DNA of 64,000 nucleotides from Lachnospiraceae bacterium XBB2008 (GTDB lineage: Bacteria; Bacillota; Clostridia; Lachnospirales; Lachnospiraceae): the NCBI GenBank assembly GCA_900102235.1, contig FMVL01000005.1, positions 372,001 to 436,000 on the forward strand, in the 5' to 3' direction. Position numbers and translations under genes: made by a program. How positions within the stretch are numbered: the first letter of the stretch is position 1; each line of letters opens with the position of its first letter. Below the pieces are notes generated by a model. That model made no database searches. It saw only the letters and a list, made by a program, of their open reading frames with translations, and had not been told where the DNA came from. Positions 17,318 through 26,805 of this stretch are shown here, one piece after another.

Positions 17318-18621
17318 TAAAGTTGTCAAGAAAACAACTCTATAATGATATTTGGGAAATGTCTGTTGCAGGAGTTGCTCGAAAGTATAATCTGAATTAT
17401 GCTAGGCTGATTGAGGCATGCAGGACATCAGATATTCCGTTTCCATCTTCGGGCTACTGGACGAGACGGAATTGTGGAAAAGATGTTTCTTCGGAGATAA
17501 TACTGCTTAGTGGAGATGAAGATGAAATAGTAGAATTACTCACCAATGATTCTGTGGTAAAGAGACTAAGAAAAAACATTATTGCTAGTAATATGCCTGT
17601 TGAACAGGGAAATGAGGACAAATCCCCCAATATGATAGATGCCTATGATGATAGTGCTACCCAATCGCAGGTTTTGAGTTTTCTTAGTAATGAGGAAAGG
17701 ATAAAAGTCCTTGCTGTGGCGTGTAATCTGAAGATAGAGGGCAATAACAGACTTCATAAGGCTTTGTCTCAATACAAGAAAAGGATTGCTGATTATAACG
17801 AACAGTTAAAAAATACGCAGAGTCAGAGATACTATAACCCACGATATAATAAACCGGCAGATGAACCGAGTTTCTTTGGCGAGGTTTCGGCCGAAGGTAC
17901 AAAGAGAATCATGGTTATATTGGATGCACTTTATAAAGCAATTGAGAAATTGGGCGGAACAGTAAATGAGGATCTGTCAATAAAGCTCAATGATGATATT
18001 GTCAGGCTCAGAGTAGCTGAATCAAAGGACAAAATCAGGCATGAATTGACAAAGCAGGAAGCGCAGGCACTTCTAAAGTATCAGGATGAACTAAAAAGAC
18101 ATTCATGGGCTTCGAAACCGCAAATCAGACAATATGATCATGTGTTCAATGGAAGATTGCGTATAGTTTTTGGCGAAAAGAGTTATATTCGAGATTCTGA
18201 GAAAGAAAAACTGGAGGACCGTTTAGGGGATATTCTCATCACTATATATGAAAAAGCCGAAGAGAACAGAATAATACGCGTAAGACATGAAGAAGAACAG
18301 CGTAGACGCGAAGCGGAGGCTCGAAGACAGGAAGAGATTCGTAAACGAAAAGAAGAGCAGATTAGATTAACGAAGGAACTTGCCAACAAGGCGGAAGATT
18401 ACAGAATTGCTTCAGAAATCAGAGCTTATATAACTGCGATGATTGAAAAAGGTGATGAATCTGTAACGCAGCAATGGATTGAATGGGCAAAAGAAAAGGC
18501 GGATTGGTATGATCCGACGATTGCGCGGGAAGATGAGTATTTGGGGAAAAGAGATCACGGGAAGAACAAGGATGAGAAGGATCTAACTGAAAAACAGGTG
18601 AACAGAAACTGGTACTGGTAA
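17296..18621 (+). CDS. HTH/coiled-coil protein of unknown function
   Basis: This 441-residue protein starts with a domain reading LSRKQLYNDIWEMSVAGVAR, then NYARLIEACRTSDIPFPSSG and YWTR. It matches a widely spread but uncharacterised family whose members begin LSREELYxLVW..PxxxLAxxxG and continue to IPxPxxGYW. It is a likely sequence-specific DNA-binding module. Residues about 330-375 form a highly charged Glu/Arg coiled coil, and a tryptophan-rich end (WIEWAKEKADWYDP) follows. Related proteins are commonly found in genomic islands; no function has been shown as far as I know. It lies 76 bases after the small HTH gene and may share its transcript. Confidence 0.6.
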   Translation: MESKKGIVKLSRKQLYNDIWEMSVAGVARKYNLNYARLIEACRTSDIPFPSSGYWTRRNCGKDVSSEIILLSGDEDEIVELLTNDSVVKRLRKNIIASNMPVEQGNEDKSPNMIDAYDDSATQSQVLSFLSNEERIKVLAVACNLKIEGNNRLHKALSQYKKRIADYNEQLKNTQSQRYYNPRYNKPADEPSFFGEVSAEGTKRIMVILDALYKAIEKLGGTVNEDLSIKLNDDIVRLRVAESKDKIRHELTKQEAQALLKYQDELKRHSWASKPQIRQYDHVFNGRLRIVFGEKSYIRDSEKEKLEDRLGDILITIYEKAEENRIIRVRHEEEQRRREAEARRQEEIRKRKEEQIRLTKELANKAEDYRIASEIRAYITAMIEKGDESVTQQWIEWAKEKADWYDPTIAREDEYLGKRDHGKNKDEKDLTEKQVNRNWYW

Positions 18622-18649
18622 GCAAATGGTATCTTAAAGAATATGAATA

Positions 18650-19579
18650 ATGATCATGGATGAAAGATATCTGCAAGAGATTCTGACCGAATACTATGGG
18701 ATTGAAAACCGTTCTTTGGAATTTTTAAGAGAAGGCGGCACCCATACATATATTGTCAACGGAAAGCCGAAACATCTGCTTAAGGTTATCGGCTCCGCTT
18801 TTTCTAAGACCGCGAGGCAGTCAGTATCTATTATGAGATACTTGGAGGAAAACGGATTTCCGGTTCCTGCAATAATACTTACAAAAAGCGGCGATGCGAT
18901 TTTTGAAACAGATGATGAGGGTGAGAAGAAACTGATCGTTCTTATGAAATTCATCGATAGAGACGAGCCCGAACTTGAAAAATGTGCATCCGAGGTAGGA
19001 GGCCTGGTCGGAAGATTTCATCAGCTTATGGAGAAATATCCTGCAGAGCTTACCTTGCATGGAAAAGAATTCTTCATAGACAGGTATTTGGATTTCCTTC
19101 GTAAAAAGAACTATCCCCGTATTACAGAGTATGAAGAACTGGGAGATTGTTTGTGGAATAAGGTAAAAGATCTTCCGCAGGGAATCTGTCATGGAGATCT
19201 GCACAGAGGAAACCTATTGCAGAATCCTGACGGAAAGATCTACCTTGTGGATTTTGATACTGCCTGCCGGGCACCATACATGTTTGATGTCATGGTCATG
19301 TGTGACATGACGGATTATTTCAATCTGAAGCAGAAAGATATTGAACTGACTAAGAAAGTGTATAGGAAGTTTCTTTCTGGATATTCAGATCATCATACGC
19401 TTAGCCGTGAAGAAATCCGCTCTTTTCTATATTGGGTTGCGATCAGACATTTTCAACTGCAGGCCACGATACTTGAGATACATGGAGCGGATTGCATAGA
19501 TGAAGGTTTTATTGACGGACAGTTATATTGGCTGAACAAATGGCAGGAAGCAATGCCGGAATTAACCGAAGGGCTTTAA
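18650..19579 (+). CDS. APH-like phosphotransferase (island copy 1)
   Basis: This 309-residue kinase of the aminoglycoside phosphotransferase/HSK2 fold has a complete catalytic loop CHGDLHRGNLL and metal-binding IYLVDFD. The N-lobe is marked by LREGGTHTYIV and the KHLLKVIG lysine. The overall pattern is nearer to homoserine-kinase-like and sugar or amino-alcohol kinases than to known drug-modifying enzymes. No good ribosome site lies before the ATG at 18650 or the in-frame ATG at 18656. The next gene, 14 bases on, is of the same fold but not a close copy. Confidence 0.8.
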   Translation: MIMDERYLQEILTEYYGIENRSLEFLREGGTHTYIVNGKPKHLLKVIGSAFSKTARQSVSIMRYLEENGFPVPAIILTKSGDAIFETDDEGEKKLIVLMKFIDRDEPELEKCASEVGGLVGRFHQLMEKYPAELTLHGKEFFIDRYLDFLRKKNYPRITEYEELGDCLWNKVKDLPQGICHGDLHRGNLLQNPDGKIYLVDFDTACRAPYMFDVMVMCDMTDYFNLKQKDIELTKKVYRKFLSGYSDHHTLSREEIRSFLYWVAIRHFQLQATILEIHGADCIDEGFIDGQLYWLNKWQEAMPELTEGL

Positions 19580-19592
19580 GAAGGGCGAATAC

Positions 19593-20477
19593 ATGAATCT
19601 CGAAACCTATCTGTCTGGATTTGACAAGGCGGAAAAGATTGATAAGGGCATGGCAGGAGACATTAAGTATCGCTGCAGACGTGGCGCAGAGGAATACCTT
19701 TTAAGAGTCGCTGCCGGTGAAGAATATGATGAGAAGAAAAAAGAATTTGCGTATTTGAAAAGACTGAGCGATGCGGGACTGCCTGTCCCTGGGTGCGTAG
19801 AATTCATAAAGAATGATGACGGTTCAAAAGTCTTTACTCTGTTGACGTGGATGCCGGGTGAAGATCTGGAAGGCGTTATTTCGAATATGTCTCTGAGCGA
19901 GCAATATGAGATCGGAAATCAGGCGGGAAGCATTCTTCGAAGGATACATGATACCTGTCCCGAAACGGGTGTCAAAAAGAAATGGTATGATCTGTACACG
20001 GAAACCATTGATCCGCGTATAGACGCATATAGAGATGAAGGTATTCCTTTTTCGGGATCCGAAAAGATACTTCAGTACTTCGAAGACAATAAATATCTTA
20101 TGCAAGAGCGTCCGATGTGTCATCATCATGGTGATTATCACACAGGCAATCTGATCATCAATTTCGGGAAAGTCAGTGTGATCGACTGGCATACGATGGA
20201 TTTTGATAGTACAGGCGATCCCTGGTATGAGTTCAACAGGATAGATACAAAGTATCCTGAATTCGCAAAAGGGCAGATAGACGGATACTTTAACGGTAAT
20301 GTTCCCGAAGAGTTTTGGCGTCTGTTTGCACTATATATTTCCGTGAGCGCGATAACATCGATCGTTTGGGCAAAGTATTTTGCCCCGGAGGAACTGGATA
20401 AGATCATGGGACTAAACATGAGCATCCTTAAGATTTTTGACGATATGGAGAATCCAATTCCCAAGTGGTATCGATGA
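19593..20477 (+). CDS. APH-like phosphotransferase (island copy 2)
   Basis: This 294-residue kinase of the same fold has the catalytic loop HHHGDYHTGNLII and metal-binding VSVIDWHTMDF. The region ending DPWYEFNRID resembles the APH(3')-like/fructosamine-kinase branch. An AAGAAGGG site precedes the ATG. It forms a pair with the preceding kinase and is the last gene before the right boundary repeats. The substrate is unknown, and antibiotic modification is only one possibility. Confidence 0.8.
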   Translation: MNLETYLSGFDKAEKIDKGMAGDIKYRCRRGAEEYLLRVAAGEEYDEKKKEFAYLKRLSDAGLPVPGCVEFIKNDDGSKVFTLLTWMPGEDLEGVISNMSLSEQYEIGNQAGSILRRIHDTCPETGVKKKWYDLYTETIDPRIDAYRDEGIPFSGSEKILQYFEDNKYLMQERPMCHHHGDYHTGNLIINFGKVSVIDWHTMDFDSTGDPWYEFNRIDTKYPEFAKGQIDGYFNGNVPEEFWRLFALYISVSAITSIVWAKYFAPEELDKIMGLNMSILKIFDDMENPIPKWYR

Positions 20478-20486
20478 GTGGTATAT

Positions 20487-20526
20487 TGTCCATATCGTCC
20501 GTATGGTGTTATGTATTCCATACAGT
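20487..20526 (+). repeat. Right imperfect inverted repeat of the island
   Basis: TGTCCATATCGTCC (20487-20500) and ATGTATTCCATACAGTTT (from 20511) match the reverse complement of 15342-15374. The two blocks are split here by ten bases (20501-20510). Confidence 0.5.
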
Positions 20527-20536
20527 TTGGACCAGT

Positions 20537-20550
20537 TTACCCAATTGTCC
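20537..20550 (+). repeat. 14-bp direct repeat, right copy
   Basis: TTACCCAATTGTCC is identical to 15387-15400, in the same orientation and 5150 bases away. It lies 99 bases upstream of the uvrB start. Confidence 0.5.
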
Positions 20551-20649
20551 GTTTGACCTTATTTAATGATTTTTGGAAACGCATGACGGACAAAAATAGC
20601 ACTTATAGAAGAACTTTTTACTACAAGATTTTGAAGGATTTTGGCCAAA

Positions 20650-22635
20650 ATGAACTTCGAACTTCATTCAGATTACAAACCTACCGGCGACCAGCCCCGG
20701 GCCATAAAGGAACTGGTAGAGGGTTTCAAAGCGGGCAACCAGTTTGAAACTCTGCTTGGCGTGACCGGATCGGGAAAAACGTTCACGATGGCGAATGTCA
20801 TTGCGGCTCTTAACAAGCCGACATTGATCATCTCACACAACAAAACACTCGCCGGCCAGCTCTACGGCGAGATGAAGGAATTCTTCCCGAACAACGCGGT
20901 AGAGTATTTTGTGTCCTACTACGACTACTACCAGCCTGAAGCATATGTTCCGTCATCGGATACATATATTGCCAAGGACTCTTCGATCAACGATGAGATA
21001 GACCGTCTGAGATTATCGGCAACGGCTGCACTTACCGAACGCCGCGACGTGGTGGTCGTTGCGTCCGTTTCATGTATATACGGACTGGGTTCTCCTTCGG
21101 AATATCTGGACATGATCCTGTCCCTCAGACCCGGAATGGAGATCAGCCGTGAGAGCGTAGTACGTTCTCTCGTGGAGATGCAGTATGAGCGCAATGACAT
21201 GGACCTGGCTCGCGGATGCTTCAGGGTGCGCGGAGATGTCCTCGATATCAATCCTCCGGTCAGCTCGGATACGCTTATCCGTGTGGAGTTCTTCGGTGAT
21301 GAGATCGACAGGATATGCGAACTCGATCCCGTGACCGGACGCATGAAATCAACACTCACTCATGTATCTTTTTTCCCTGCGTCCCACTATGTGGTCGCAC
21401 AGGATACGATCAACCATGCATGTGATGCGATAGAAGAGGAACTGCAGGAGCGGGTGAAATTTTTCAAAAGTGAGGATAAACTGCTCGAAGCACAGCGTAT
21501 ATCCGAACGCACCGGTTTCGATGTTGAGATGCTAAGAGAGACCGGATTCTGCAGCGGCATAGAGAATTATTCCAGGCATCTGAACAACTTGGAACCCGGT
21601 CAACCGCCTTACACGCTCCTCGATTTCTTCCCCGATGATTTCCTGATCATCGTCGACGAATCACATATGACCATACCTCAGATCAGAGGCATGTATGCCG
21701 GTGACAGGTCGCGTAAGACCACGCTGGTCGACTACGGTTTCAGACTTCCGTCCGCACTCGATAACAGACCGCTCAACTTCGAGGAGTTCGAATCGCATAT
21801 AGATCAGATGCTGTTCGTGTCGGCGACCCCGTCCGACTACGAGGAGGAACATGAACTGCTGCGTACCGAGCAGGTGATCCGTCCGACCGGTCTGCTCGAT
21901 CCAGAGGTAGATGTCCGGCCTGTCGAGGGACAGATTGACGATCTGATCGGAGAGATCCGTAAAGCGACCGACAAACATACCAAAGTCCTGATCACGACCC
22001 TGACCAAGCGCATGGCGGAGGATCTGACCGACTATCTGAAGGAAGTCGGCATCCGTGTCAAATACATGCACTCCGATGTGGAGACTCTTGAACGCGCTCA
22101 GATCATCCGTGACATGAGACTCGATGTGTTCGATGTGCTCGTCGGCATCAACCTCTTAAGAGAGGGATTGGATATACCCGAGATCTCTCTTGTTGCCATC
22201 CTCGATGCGGATAAGGAAGGGTTCCTAAGATCCGGTACTTCTCTTATCCAGACGATAGGTCGTGCCGCCAGAAATTCGGAAGGTCATGTCATAATGTATG
22301 CGGATACGATGACGGATTCCATGAAAACGGCGATCGATGAGACCAACCGCCGGCGTGAGATCCAGATGAAGTATAATGAGGAGAACGGCATCACTCCGAA
22401 GACGATACAGAAGGCAGTCAGAGACCTGATCGCCGTTACCAGAGAAGTCGAGGAAGGCAGAGCGAAGCTTGACAAGGATCCCGAGTCCATGGATGCGGAT
22501 GAACTTAAGGCTTTGATCGACAAGGTCGAAAAACAGATGCGCAAAGCAGCCGCGGAGTTGAACTTTGAATCCGCTGCCGAGCTCAGAGATGAGCTCATAG
22601 AGCTCAAGAAGATCTATCACGATAATTTTGAATGA
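20650..22635 (+). CDS. uvrB: Excinuclease ABC subunit B
   Basis: This is a full-length 661-residue UvrB, the damage-verifying helicase-like subunit of nucleotide excision repair. It has Walker A GVTGSGKT (residues 37-44), the beta-hairpin [12 protein letters not shown] (about 90-101) that is inserted between DNA strands, DExH motif VDESH, helicase motifs V-VI ([19 protein letters not shown]) and the C-terminal UVR motif that binds UvrC. The ATG at 20650 aligns with the normal UvrB start; a TTG at 20641 is possible. Its first 90 codons may be of foreign origin, replacing the native end seen at 14990. uvrA follows 67 bases later. No LexA box was found nearby. Confidence 0.97.
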   Translation: MNFELHSDYKPTGDQPRAIKELVEGFKAGNQFETLLGVTGSGKTFTMANVIAALNKPTLIISHNKTLAGQLYGEMKEFFPNNAVEYFVSYYDYYQPEAYVPSSDTYIAKDSSINDEIDRLRLSATAALTERRDVVVVASVSCIYGLGSPSEYLDMILSLRPGMEISRESVVRSLVEMQYERNDMDLARGCFRVRGDVLDINPPVSSDTLIRVEFFGDEIDRICELDPVTGRMKSTLTHVSFFPASHYVVAQDTINHACDAIEEELQERVKFFKSEDKLLEAQRISERTGFDVEMLRETGFCSGIENYSRHLNNLEPGQPPYTLLDFFPDDFLIIVDESHMTIPQIRGMYAGDRSRKTTLVDYGFRLPSALDNRPLNFEEFESHIDQMLFVSATPSDYEEEHELLRTEQVIRPTGLLDPEVDVRPVEGQIDDLIGEIRKATDKHTKVLITTLTKRMAEDLTDYLKEVGIRVKYMHSDVETLERAQIIRDMRLDVFDVLVGINLLREGLDIPEISLVAILDADKEGFLRSGTSLIQTIGRAARNSEGHVIMYADTMTDSMKTAIDETNRRREIQMKYNEENGITPKTIQKAVRDLIAVTREVEEGRAKLDKDPESMDADELKALIDKVEKQMRKAAAELNFESAAELRDELIELKKIYHDNFE

Positions 22636-22702
22636 AATCCTCCCGATGTCGTGGTATGATATGTAACGCTATCTTACTGTGAATATGATCAGGGAGGGTA
22701 AT

Positions 22703-25591
22703 ATGCCTGCAGTCAAAATGCGCCCGAAGGATTATATCAAGATCCGCGGGGCCAACGAACATAATCTCAAAAATCTGAATCTCGATATCCCCAGAGGAGA
22801 GCTGGTGGTCTTCACTGGATTGTCCGGTTCGGGGAAATCCTCTCTCGCGTTCGATACGATATATGCCGAGGGGCAGCGCAGATACATGGAGTCACTCTCT
22901 TCCTATGCCCGCATGTTCCTCGGACGGATGGAAAAACCCGATGTTGAGAGGATAGACGGCCTGTCTCCCGCTATATCCATAGATCAGAAATCCACAAACC
23001 ACAATCCTAGATCGACAGTGGGAACGGTCACGGAGATATATGACTATCTGCGTCTGCTCTATGCGAGGGCGGGCATTCCGCACTGTCCGAAATGCGGACG
23101 TGAGATATCCAGACAGACCGTGGACCAGATCACGGATCAGATCATGTCGCTGCCCGAGGGGACGAAGATACAGGTAATGGCTCCCGTAGTCCGCGGACGA
23201 AAGGGTGAGCATGCCAAAGTCCTCGAGAGTGCCGTGCGCAGCGGCTATGTCCGAGCTCGTATCGACGGCAGCGTGTATGAACTCAGCGAGGAGATCAAAC
23301 TCGACAAGAACATCAAACATAATATCGAGATCGTCATAGACAGACTGGTGGTGAGAAGCGGTATCGAGACCAGACTCACCGATTCGGAGGAAAATGCCCT
23401 GAAATTATCCGGCGGTCTTGTGATGGTCGATACCGGCGATGACATGCTTACTTTCTCACAGAACTTCGGCTGTCCCGATTGCGGGATATCCATCGGTGAG
23501 ATCGAACCCAGGAGTTTCTCTTTCAATAATCCTTTCGGCGCATGCCCCGAGTGCACCGGTCTCGGATATAAGATGGAATTTGACATAGATCTCATGATCC
23601 CAGATAAGAGACTGTCCTTTAACGAAGGTGCGGTACAGGTCATGGGCTGGCAGAACAGCAAGGATAAGAAGAGCTTTTCTCATGCTCTTCTGGATGCACT
23701 CTCAAAGAAATACAAGTTCAGTCTGGATACTCCGTATAAGGATCTTCCGGAGGATATACGCGACAGGTTCGAAAACGGCGGCTTTGATGAAGTGAACGTT
23801 CACTATACCGGACAGAGAGGCACCGGGGATTACCCCATGGTCTTTGAGGGACTTCTGGAAAACATAAACCGCCGCTATCGTGAAGCCTACGGAGAGAACG
23901 CAAGAGCGGAATATGAATCCTATATGAGGTTTTCGCCGTGTACCGTATGCCGCGGAATGAGACTTAAACCCGAGTCGCTGGCAGTGACCATAGGTGACAT
24001 GAACATATATGAGATCACATCTCTTGCCATAAGGGATCTTCAGGTTTTTCTTGATGAGCTGAACCTGACGAAGCAGCAGGCTCTTATCGGAGAACGCCTG
24101 CTTCGCGAGATAAAAAACAGAGTCGGCTTTCTGGTCAATGTGGGTCTTGAGTATCTTACTCTCGCCCGTGGTGCTTCAACTCTTTCGGGAGGGGAATCGC
24201 AGAGGATCCGTCTGGCGACTCAGATAGGGTCCGGTCTGGTAGGAGTGTGCTACATTCTGGATGAACCGAGCATAGGTCTCCACCAGCGCGATAACGGCAA
24301 GCTTCTTTCGGCGCTTAAGGATCTGCGCGATCTGGGCAATACTCTCATTGTGGTCGAACATGATGAAGAGACCATGAGAGAGGCGGACTTCATAGTTGAT
24401 ATCGGTCCGGGCGCGGGAGAGCACGGAGGCGAGGTCATAGCTACCGGCACCGCGGAAGAGATAATGCAGGTTCCGGAGTCGATCACCGGACAGTATCTGA
24501 GCGGAGTGCGTAAGATAGAGATTCCCGGTAAGAGACGTAAGCCCACGGGATGGCTCAAAGTGATCGGTGCGGCCGAAAATAACCTTCGGGGTATCGACGT
24601 GGACATTCCTTTGGGAATATTCACCTGTGTTACCGGTGTATCCGGATCCGGCAAATCTTCTCTTGTAAACGAGATAGTAAATAAGAGGCTCTCCAGAGAC
24701 TTAAACCGCGCGAGGGTCATACCCGGCAGACACGTGAACATAGAAGGCATCGAGCAGCTTGACAAGGTTATAGACATAGATCAGTCACCCATCGGACGTA
24801 CACCGAGATCCAATCCGGCCACCTATACGGGTGTATTCGATCAGATCAGGGATCTTTTTGCCTCAACGCAGGATGCCAAGGCCAGAGGTTATACGAAGGG
24901 CAGATTTTCGTTCAATGTCAAGGGCGGACGCTGCGAAGCCTGTGCGGGCGACGGTATCATCAAGATAGAAATGAACTTCCTGCCGGATGTATATGTACCC
25001 TGCGAGGTGTGCAACGGACACAGGTACAACCGCGAGACTCTGGAGGTCAAATATCACAATAAGAGCATATATGATGTGCTGAACATGACGGTGGAAGAAG
25101 CGCTTGTCTTCTTCGAGCACATCCCTTCGATCAGGAATAAGATACAGACCCTGTATGATGTCGGACTCGGTTATATCCGTCTGGGACAGCCTTCGACGGA
25201 GCTCTCCGGAGGTGAGGCGCAGAGAGTGAAACTTGCCACCGAACTGTCCAAACGCGGAACAGGCAGGACCATATACATCCTTGATGAGCCCACGACCGGC
25301 CTTCATTTTGCGGACGTACATAAACTTATAGATATACTTCAGCGCCTGGCCGAGGGCGGCAATACCGTTCTGGTCATTGAGCACAATCTGGATGTGATCA
25401 AGTGCGCGGACTATATCATCGACATGGGGCCAGAGGGCGGTGACGGCGGCGGGACCGTCATAGCACAGGGAACGCCCGAAGAAGTTTCCAAAGTCACAAA
25501 ATCTTATACCGGCCAATATCTGGTTAAGATGCTTCGGGAGAAACCTGCGGCCAAACCCGCAGGCGGAAAGAAAAAAACAGAGGTTAAGTAA
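22703..25591 (+). CDS. uvrA: Excinuclease ABC subunit A
   Basis: This 962-residue UvrA is the damage-sensing dimeric ABC ATPase of nucleotide excision repair. Both Walker A motifs are present (GLSGSGKSS near residues 41-49 and GVSGSGKSS in the second half), with zinc knuckles CPKCG and [14 protein letters not shown] and two ABC signatures ([24 protein letters not shown]). GGGAGGG at about 22691-22697 fixes the ATG at 22703; an upstream GTG at 22679 is disfavoured. It pairs with uvrB upstream, and a terminator follows. Confidence 0.97.
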   Translation: MPAVKMRPKDYIKIRGANEHNLKNLNLDIPRGELVVFTGLSGSGKSSLAFDTIYAEGQRRYMESLSSYARMFLGRMEKPDVERIDGLSPAISIDQKSTNHNPRSTVGTVTEIYDYLRLLYARAGIPHCPKCGREISRQTVDQITDQIMSLPEGTKIQVMAPVVRGRKGEHAKVLESAVRSGYVRARIDGSVYELSEEIKLDKNIKHNIEIVIDRLVVRSGIETRLTDSEENALKLSGGLVMVDTGDDMLTFSQNFGCPDCGISIGEIEPRSFSFNNPFGACPECTGLGYKMEFDIDLMIPDKRLSFNEGAVQVMGWQNSKDKKSFSHALLDALSKKYKFSLDTPYKDLPEDIRDRFENGGFDEVNVHYTGQRGTGDYPMVFEGLLENINRRYREAYGENARAEYESYMRFSPCTVCRGMRLKPESLAVTIGDMNIYEITSLAIRDLQVFLDELNLTKQQALIGERLLREIKNRVGFLVNVGLEYLTLARGASTLSGGESQRIRLATQIGSGLVGVCYILDEPSIGLHQRDNGKLLSALKDLRDLGNTLIVVEHDEETMREADFIVDIGPGAGEHGGEVIATGTAEEIMQVPESITGQYLSGVRKIEIPGKRRKPTGWLKVIGAAENNLRGIDVDIPLGIFTCVTGVSGSGKSSLVNEIVNKRLSRDLNRARVIPGRHVNIEGIEQLDKVIDIDQSPIGRTPRSNPATYTGVFDQIRDLFASTQDAKARGYTKGRFSFNVKGGRCEACAGDGIIKIEMNFLPDVYVPCEVCNGHRYNRETLEVKYHNKSIYDVLNMTVEEALVFFEHIPSIRNKIQTLYDVGLGYIRLGQPSTELSGGEAQRVKLATELSKRGTGRTIYILDEPTTGLHFADVHKLIDILQRLAEGGNTVLVIEHNLDVIKCADYIIDMGPEGGDGGGTVIAQGTPEEVSKVTKSYTGQYLVKMLREKPAAKPAGGKKKTEVK

Positions 25592-25627
25592 AGGGCAGGA
25601 CCGTCCGATATAATATACAGCATGGAC

Positions 25628-25668
25628 GCATTGACCACCGAAAGGATTCGGAGGGTCAGTGCGCTTTT
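25628..25668 (+). terminator. Terminator after uvrA
   Basis: The nine-base arm GCATTGACC (25628-25636) pairs with GGTCAGTGC (25654-25662) with one G-T pair. A short T-run follows at 25665-25668. Confidence 0.6.
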
Positions 25669-25725
25669 GCATTTTACGGAGTCTGAAAATTTTATAAAGT
25701 CCTTTTCTAATAGCCCCCGTTGGGT

Positions 25726-25731
25726 TATAAT
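25726..25731 (+). promoter_or_regulatory. -10 box of the mreB-flagellar promoter
   Basis: A perfect TATAAT lies 67 bases before the MreB start. No TTGACA-like -35 box is found at the usual distance, so the promoter may need an activator or another sigma factor. Confidence 0.4.
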
Positions 25732-25797
25732 ATATCGGATATTATGACTTATCAGCCCCTGTATGAGGCTTTTTCAGGATAGAAAGGGAACCGTAAG

Positions 25798-26790
25798 ATG
25801 CAATACACAGACATAGGAATCGACTTAGGTACAGCGAGTATTCTTGTTTATATCAGAGGCAAAGGCGTCGTATTAAAAGAGCCCTCGGTCGTAGCGTTCG
25901 ACAGCAATACTCATAAGATACAGGCTATAGGCGAAGATGCCAGACTGATGCTGGGAAGGACACCCGGTAACATCGTAGCCGTAAGACCTCTTCGCGAGGG
26001 TGTTATTTCCGATTATACCGTTACCGAGAAGATGATGAAGTACTTCATCCAGAAGGCACTCGGTAAGAGGAATTTCCGTAAACCCAGGATCGCCGTGTGC
26101 GTTCCCAGCGGAGTTACCGAGGTGGAGCGTAAGGCAGTTGAGGATGCGACCATCCAGTGCGGTGCCCGTGAAGTGTTCATCATAGAAGAGCCTATCGCAG
26201 CTGCGATCGGTGCAGGCGTGGATATATCCAAACCCTGCGGGAACATGATCGTGGATATCGGCGGCGGTACAACGGACGTAGCCGTTATCTCTCTGGGCGG
26301 AACGGTAGTCAGCGATTCGATCAAGATAGCCGGAGATGATTTCGATCAGGCACTTGTTCGTTACATGCGTAAGAAACACAATCTTCTGATCGGTGAGAGC
26401 ACCGCGGAGGATATCAAGATCAATATCGGTACCGCTTACAAGCGCCCCGAGATCGATTACATGGATGTCAAGGGACGTAACCTGGTATCGGGTCTTCCGA
26501 AGAGCATCAAGGTCAGCTCGGAGGAGACGGAAGATGCGTTGAAAGAGCCTACATCACAGATCGTTGATACGATCAAGGGCGTTTTGGAGAAAACCCCTCC
26601 GGAACTCGCAGCTGATATCGTCGACAGAGGCATAGTCCTCACGGGAGGCGGATCGCTGCTCAGAGGACTCGAGGATCTGATCTCGTCTCAGACAGGTATC
26701 AATACGATGACAGCTGAAGATCCGATGACGGCTGTCGCTATCGGTACCGGCAAGTACGTAGAGTTCCTGGCGGGCTACAAAGAAGAATAA
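25798..26790 (+). CDS. MreB/Mbl family rod-shape actin homologue
   Basis: This 330-residue bacterial actin polymerises beneath the membrane and guides cell-wall synthesis. The phosphate-1 loop GIDLGTASILVYI (residues 7-19), phosphate-2 VDIGGGTTDVAVI and the adenosine motif VLTGGGSLLRG are intact. AAAGGGA precedes the ATG. MreB, Mbl and MreBH cannot be separated reliably here. Unlike the mreBCD arrangement, it is followed 15 bases later by flagellar rod genes, so it may be a dedicated paralogue produced with the flagellum. Confidence 0.9.
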   Translation: MQYTDIGIDLGTASILVYIRGKGVVLKEPSVVAFDSNTHKIQAIGEDARLMLGRTPGNIVAVRPLREGVISDYTVTEKMMKYFIQKALGKRNFRKPRIAVCVPSGVTEVERKAVEDATIQCGAREVFIIEEPIAAAIGAGVDISKPCGNMIVDIGGGTTDVAVISLGGTVVSDSIKIAGDDFDQALVRYMRKKHNLLIGESTAEDIKINIGTAYKRPEIDYMDVKGRNLVSGLPKSIKVSSEETEDALKEPTSQIVDTIKGVLEKTPPELAADIVDRGIVLTGGGSLLRGLEDLISSQTGINTMTAEDPMTAVAIGTGKYVEFLAGYKEE

Positions 26791-26805
26791 AAGTGAGGTT
26801 ATCAC

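Larger units (their letters stand above)
15268..20917. mobile_element. Putative island inserted at uvrB codon 90
   Basis: The stretch between the truncated and the complete uvrB 5' ends contains accessory genes: an ATPase, an HTH protein, an HTH/coiled-coil protein and two kinases. The pattern fits an element that inserted into the shared core GTGTCCTA and brought a replacement 5' end of uvrB. No integrase, transposase or resolvase was seen, so it may be a decayed or satellite element. The boundaries are inferred from the duplicated gene part only. Confidence 0.45.

Noticed and set aside
20478-20649. LexA/SOS box upstream of uvrB
   Set aside because: No GAAC-N4-GTTC pattern was found here or before the fragment at 14990, so SOS control cannot be claimed.
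20478-20747. Open frame of 89 codons spanning the uvrB start
   Set aside because: It crosses the boundary repeats and runs out of frame into uvrB; its product has no protein-like features.
24863-25672. Minus-strand frame of 269 codons opposite uvrA
   Set aside because: Shadow of uvrA; rich in His, Arg and Tyr as expected from reversed codons, with no ribosome site.
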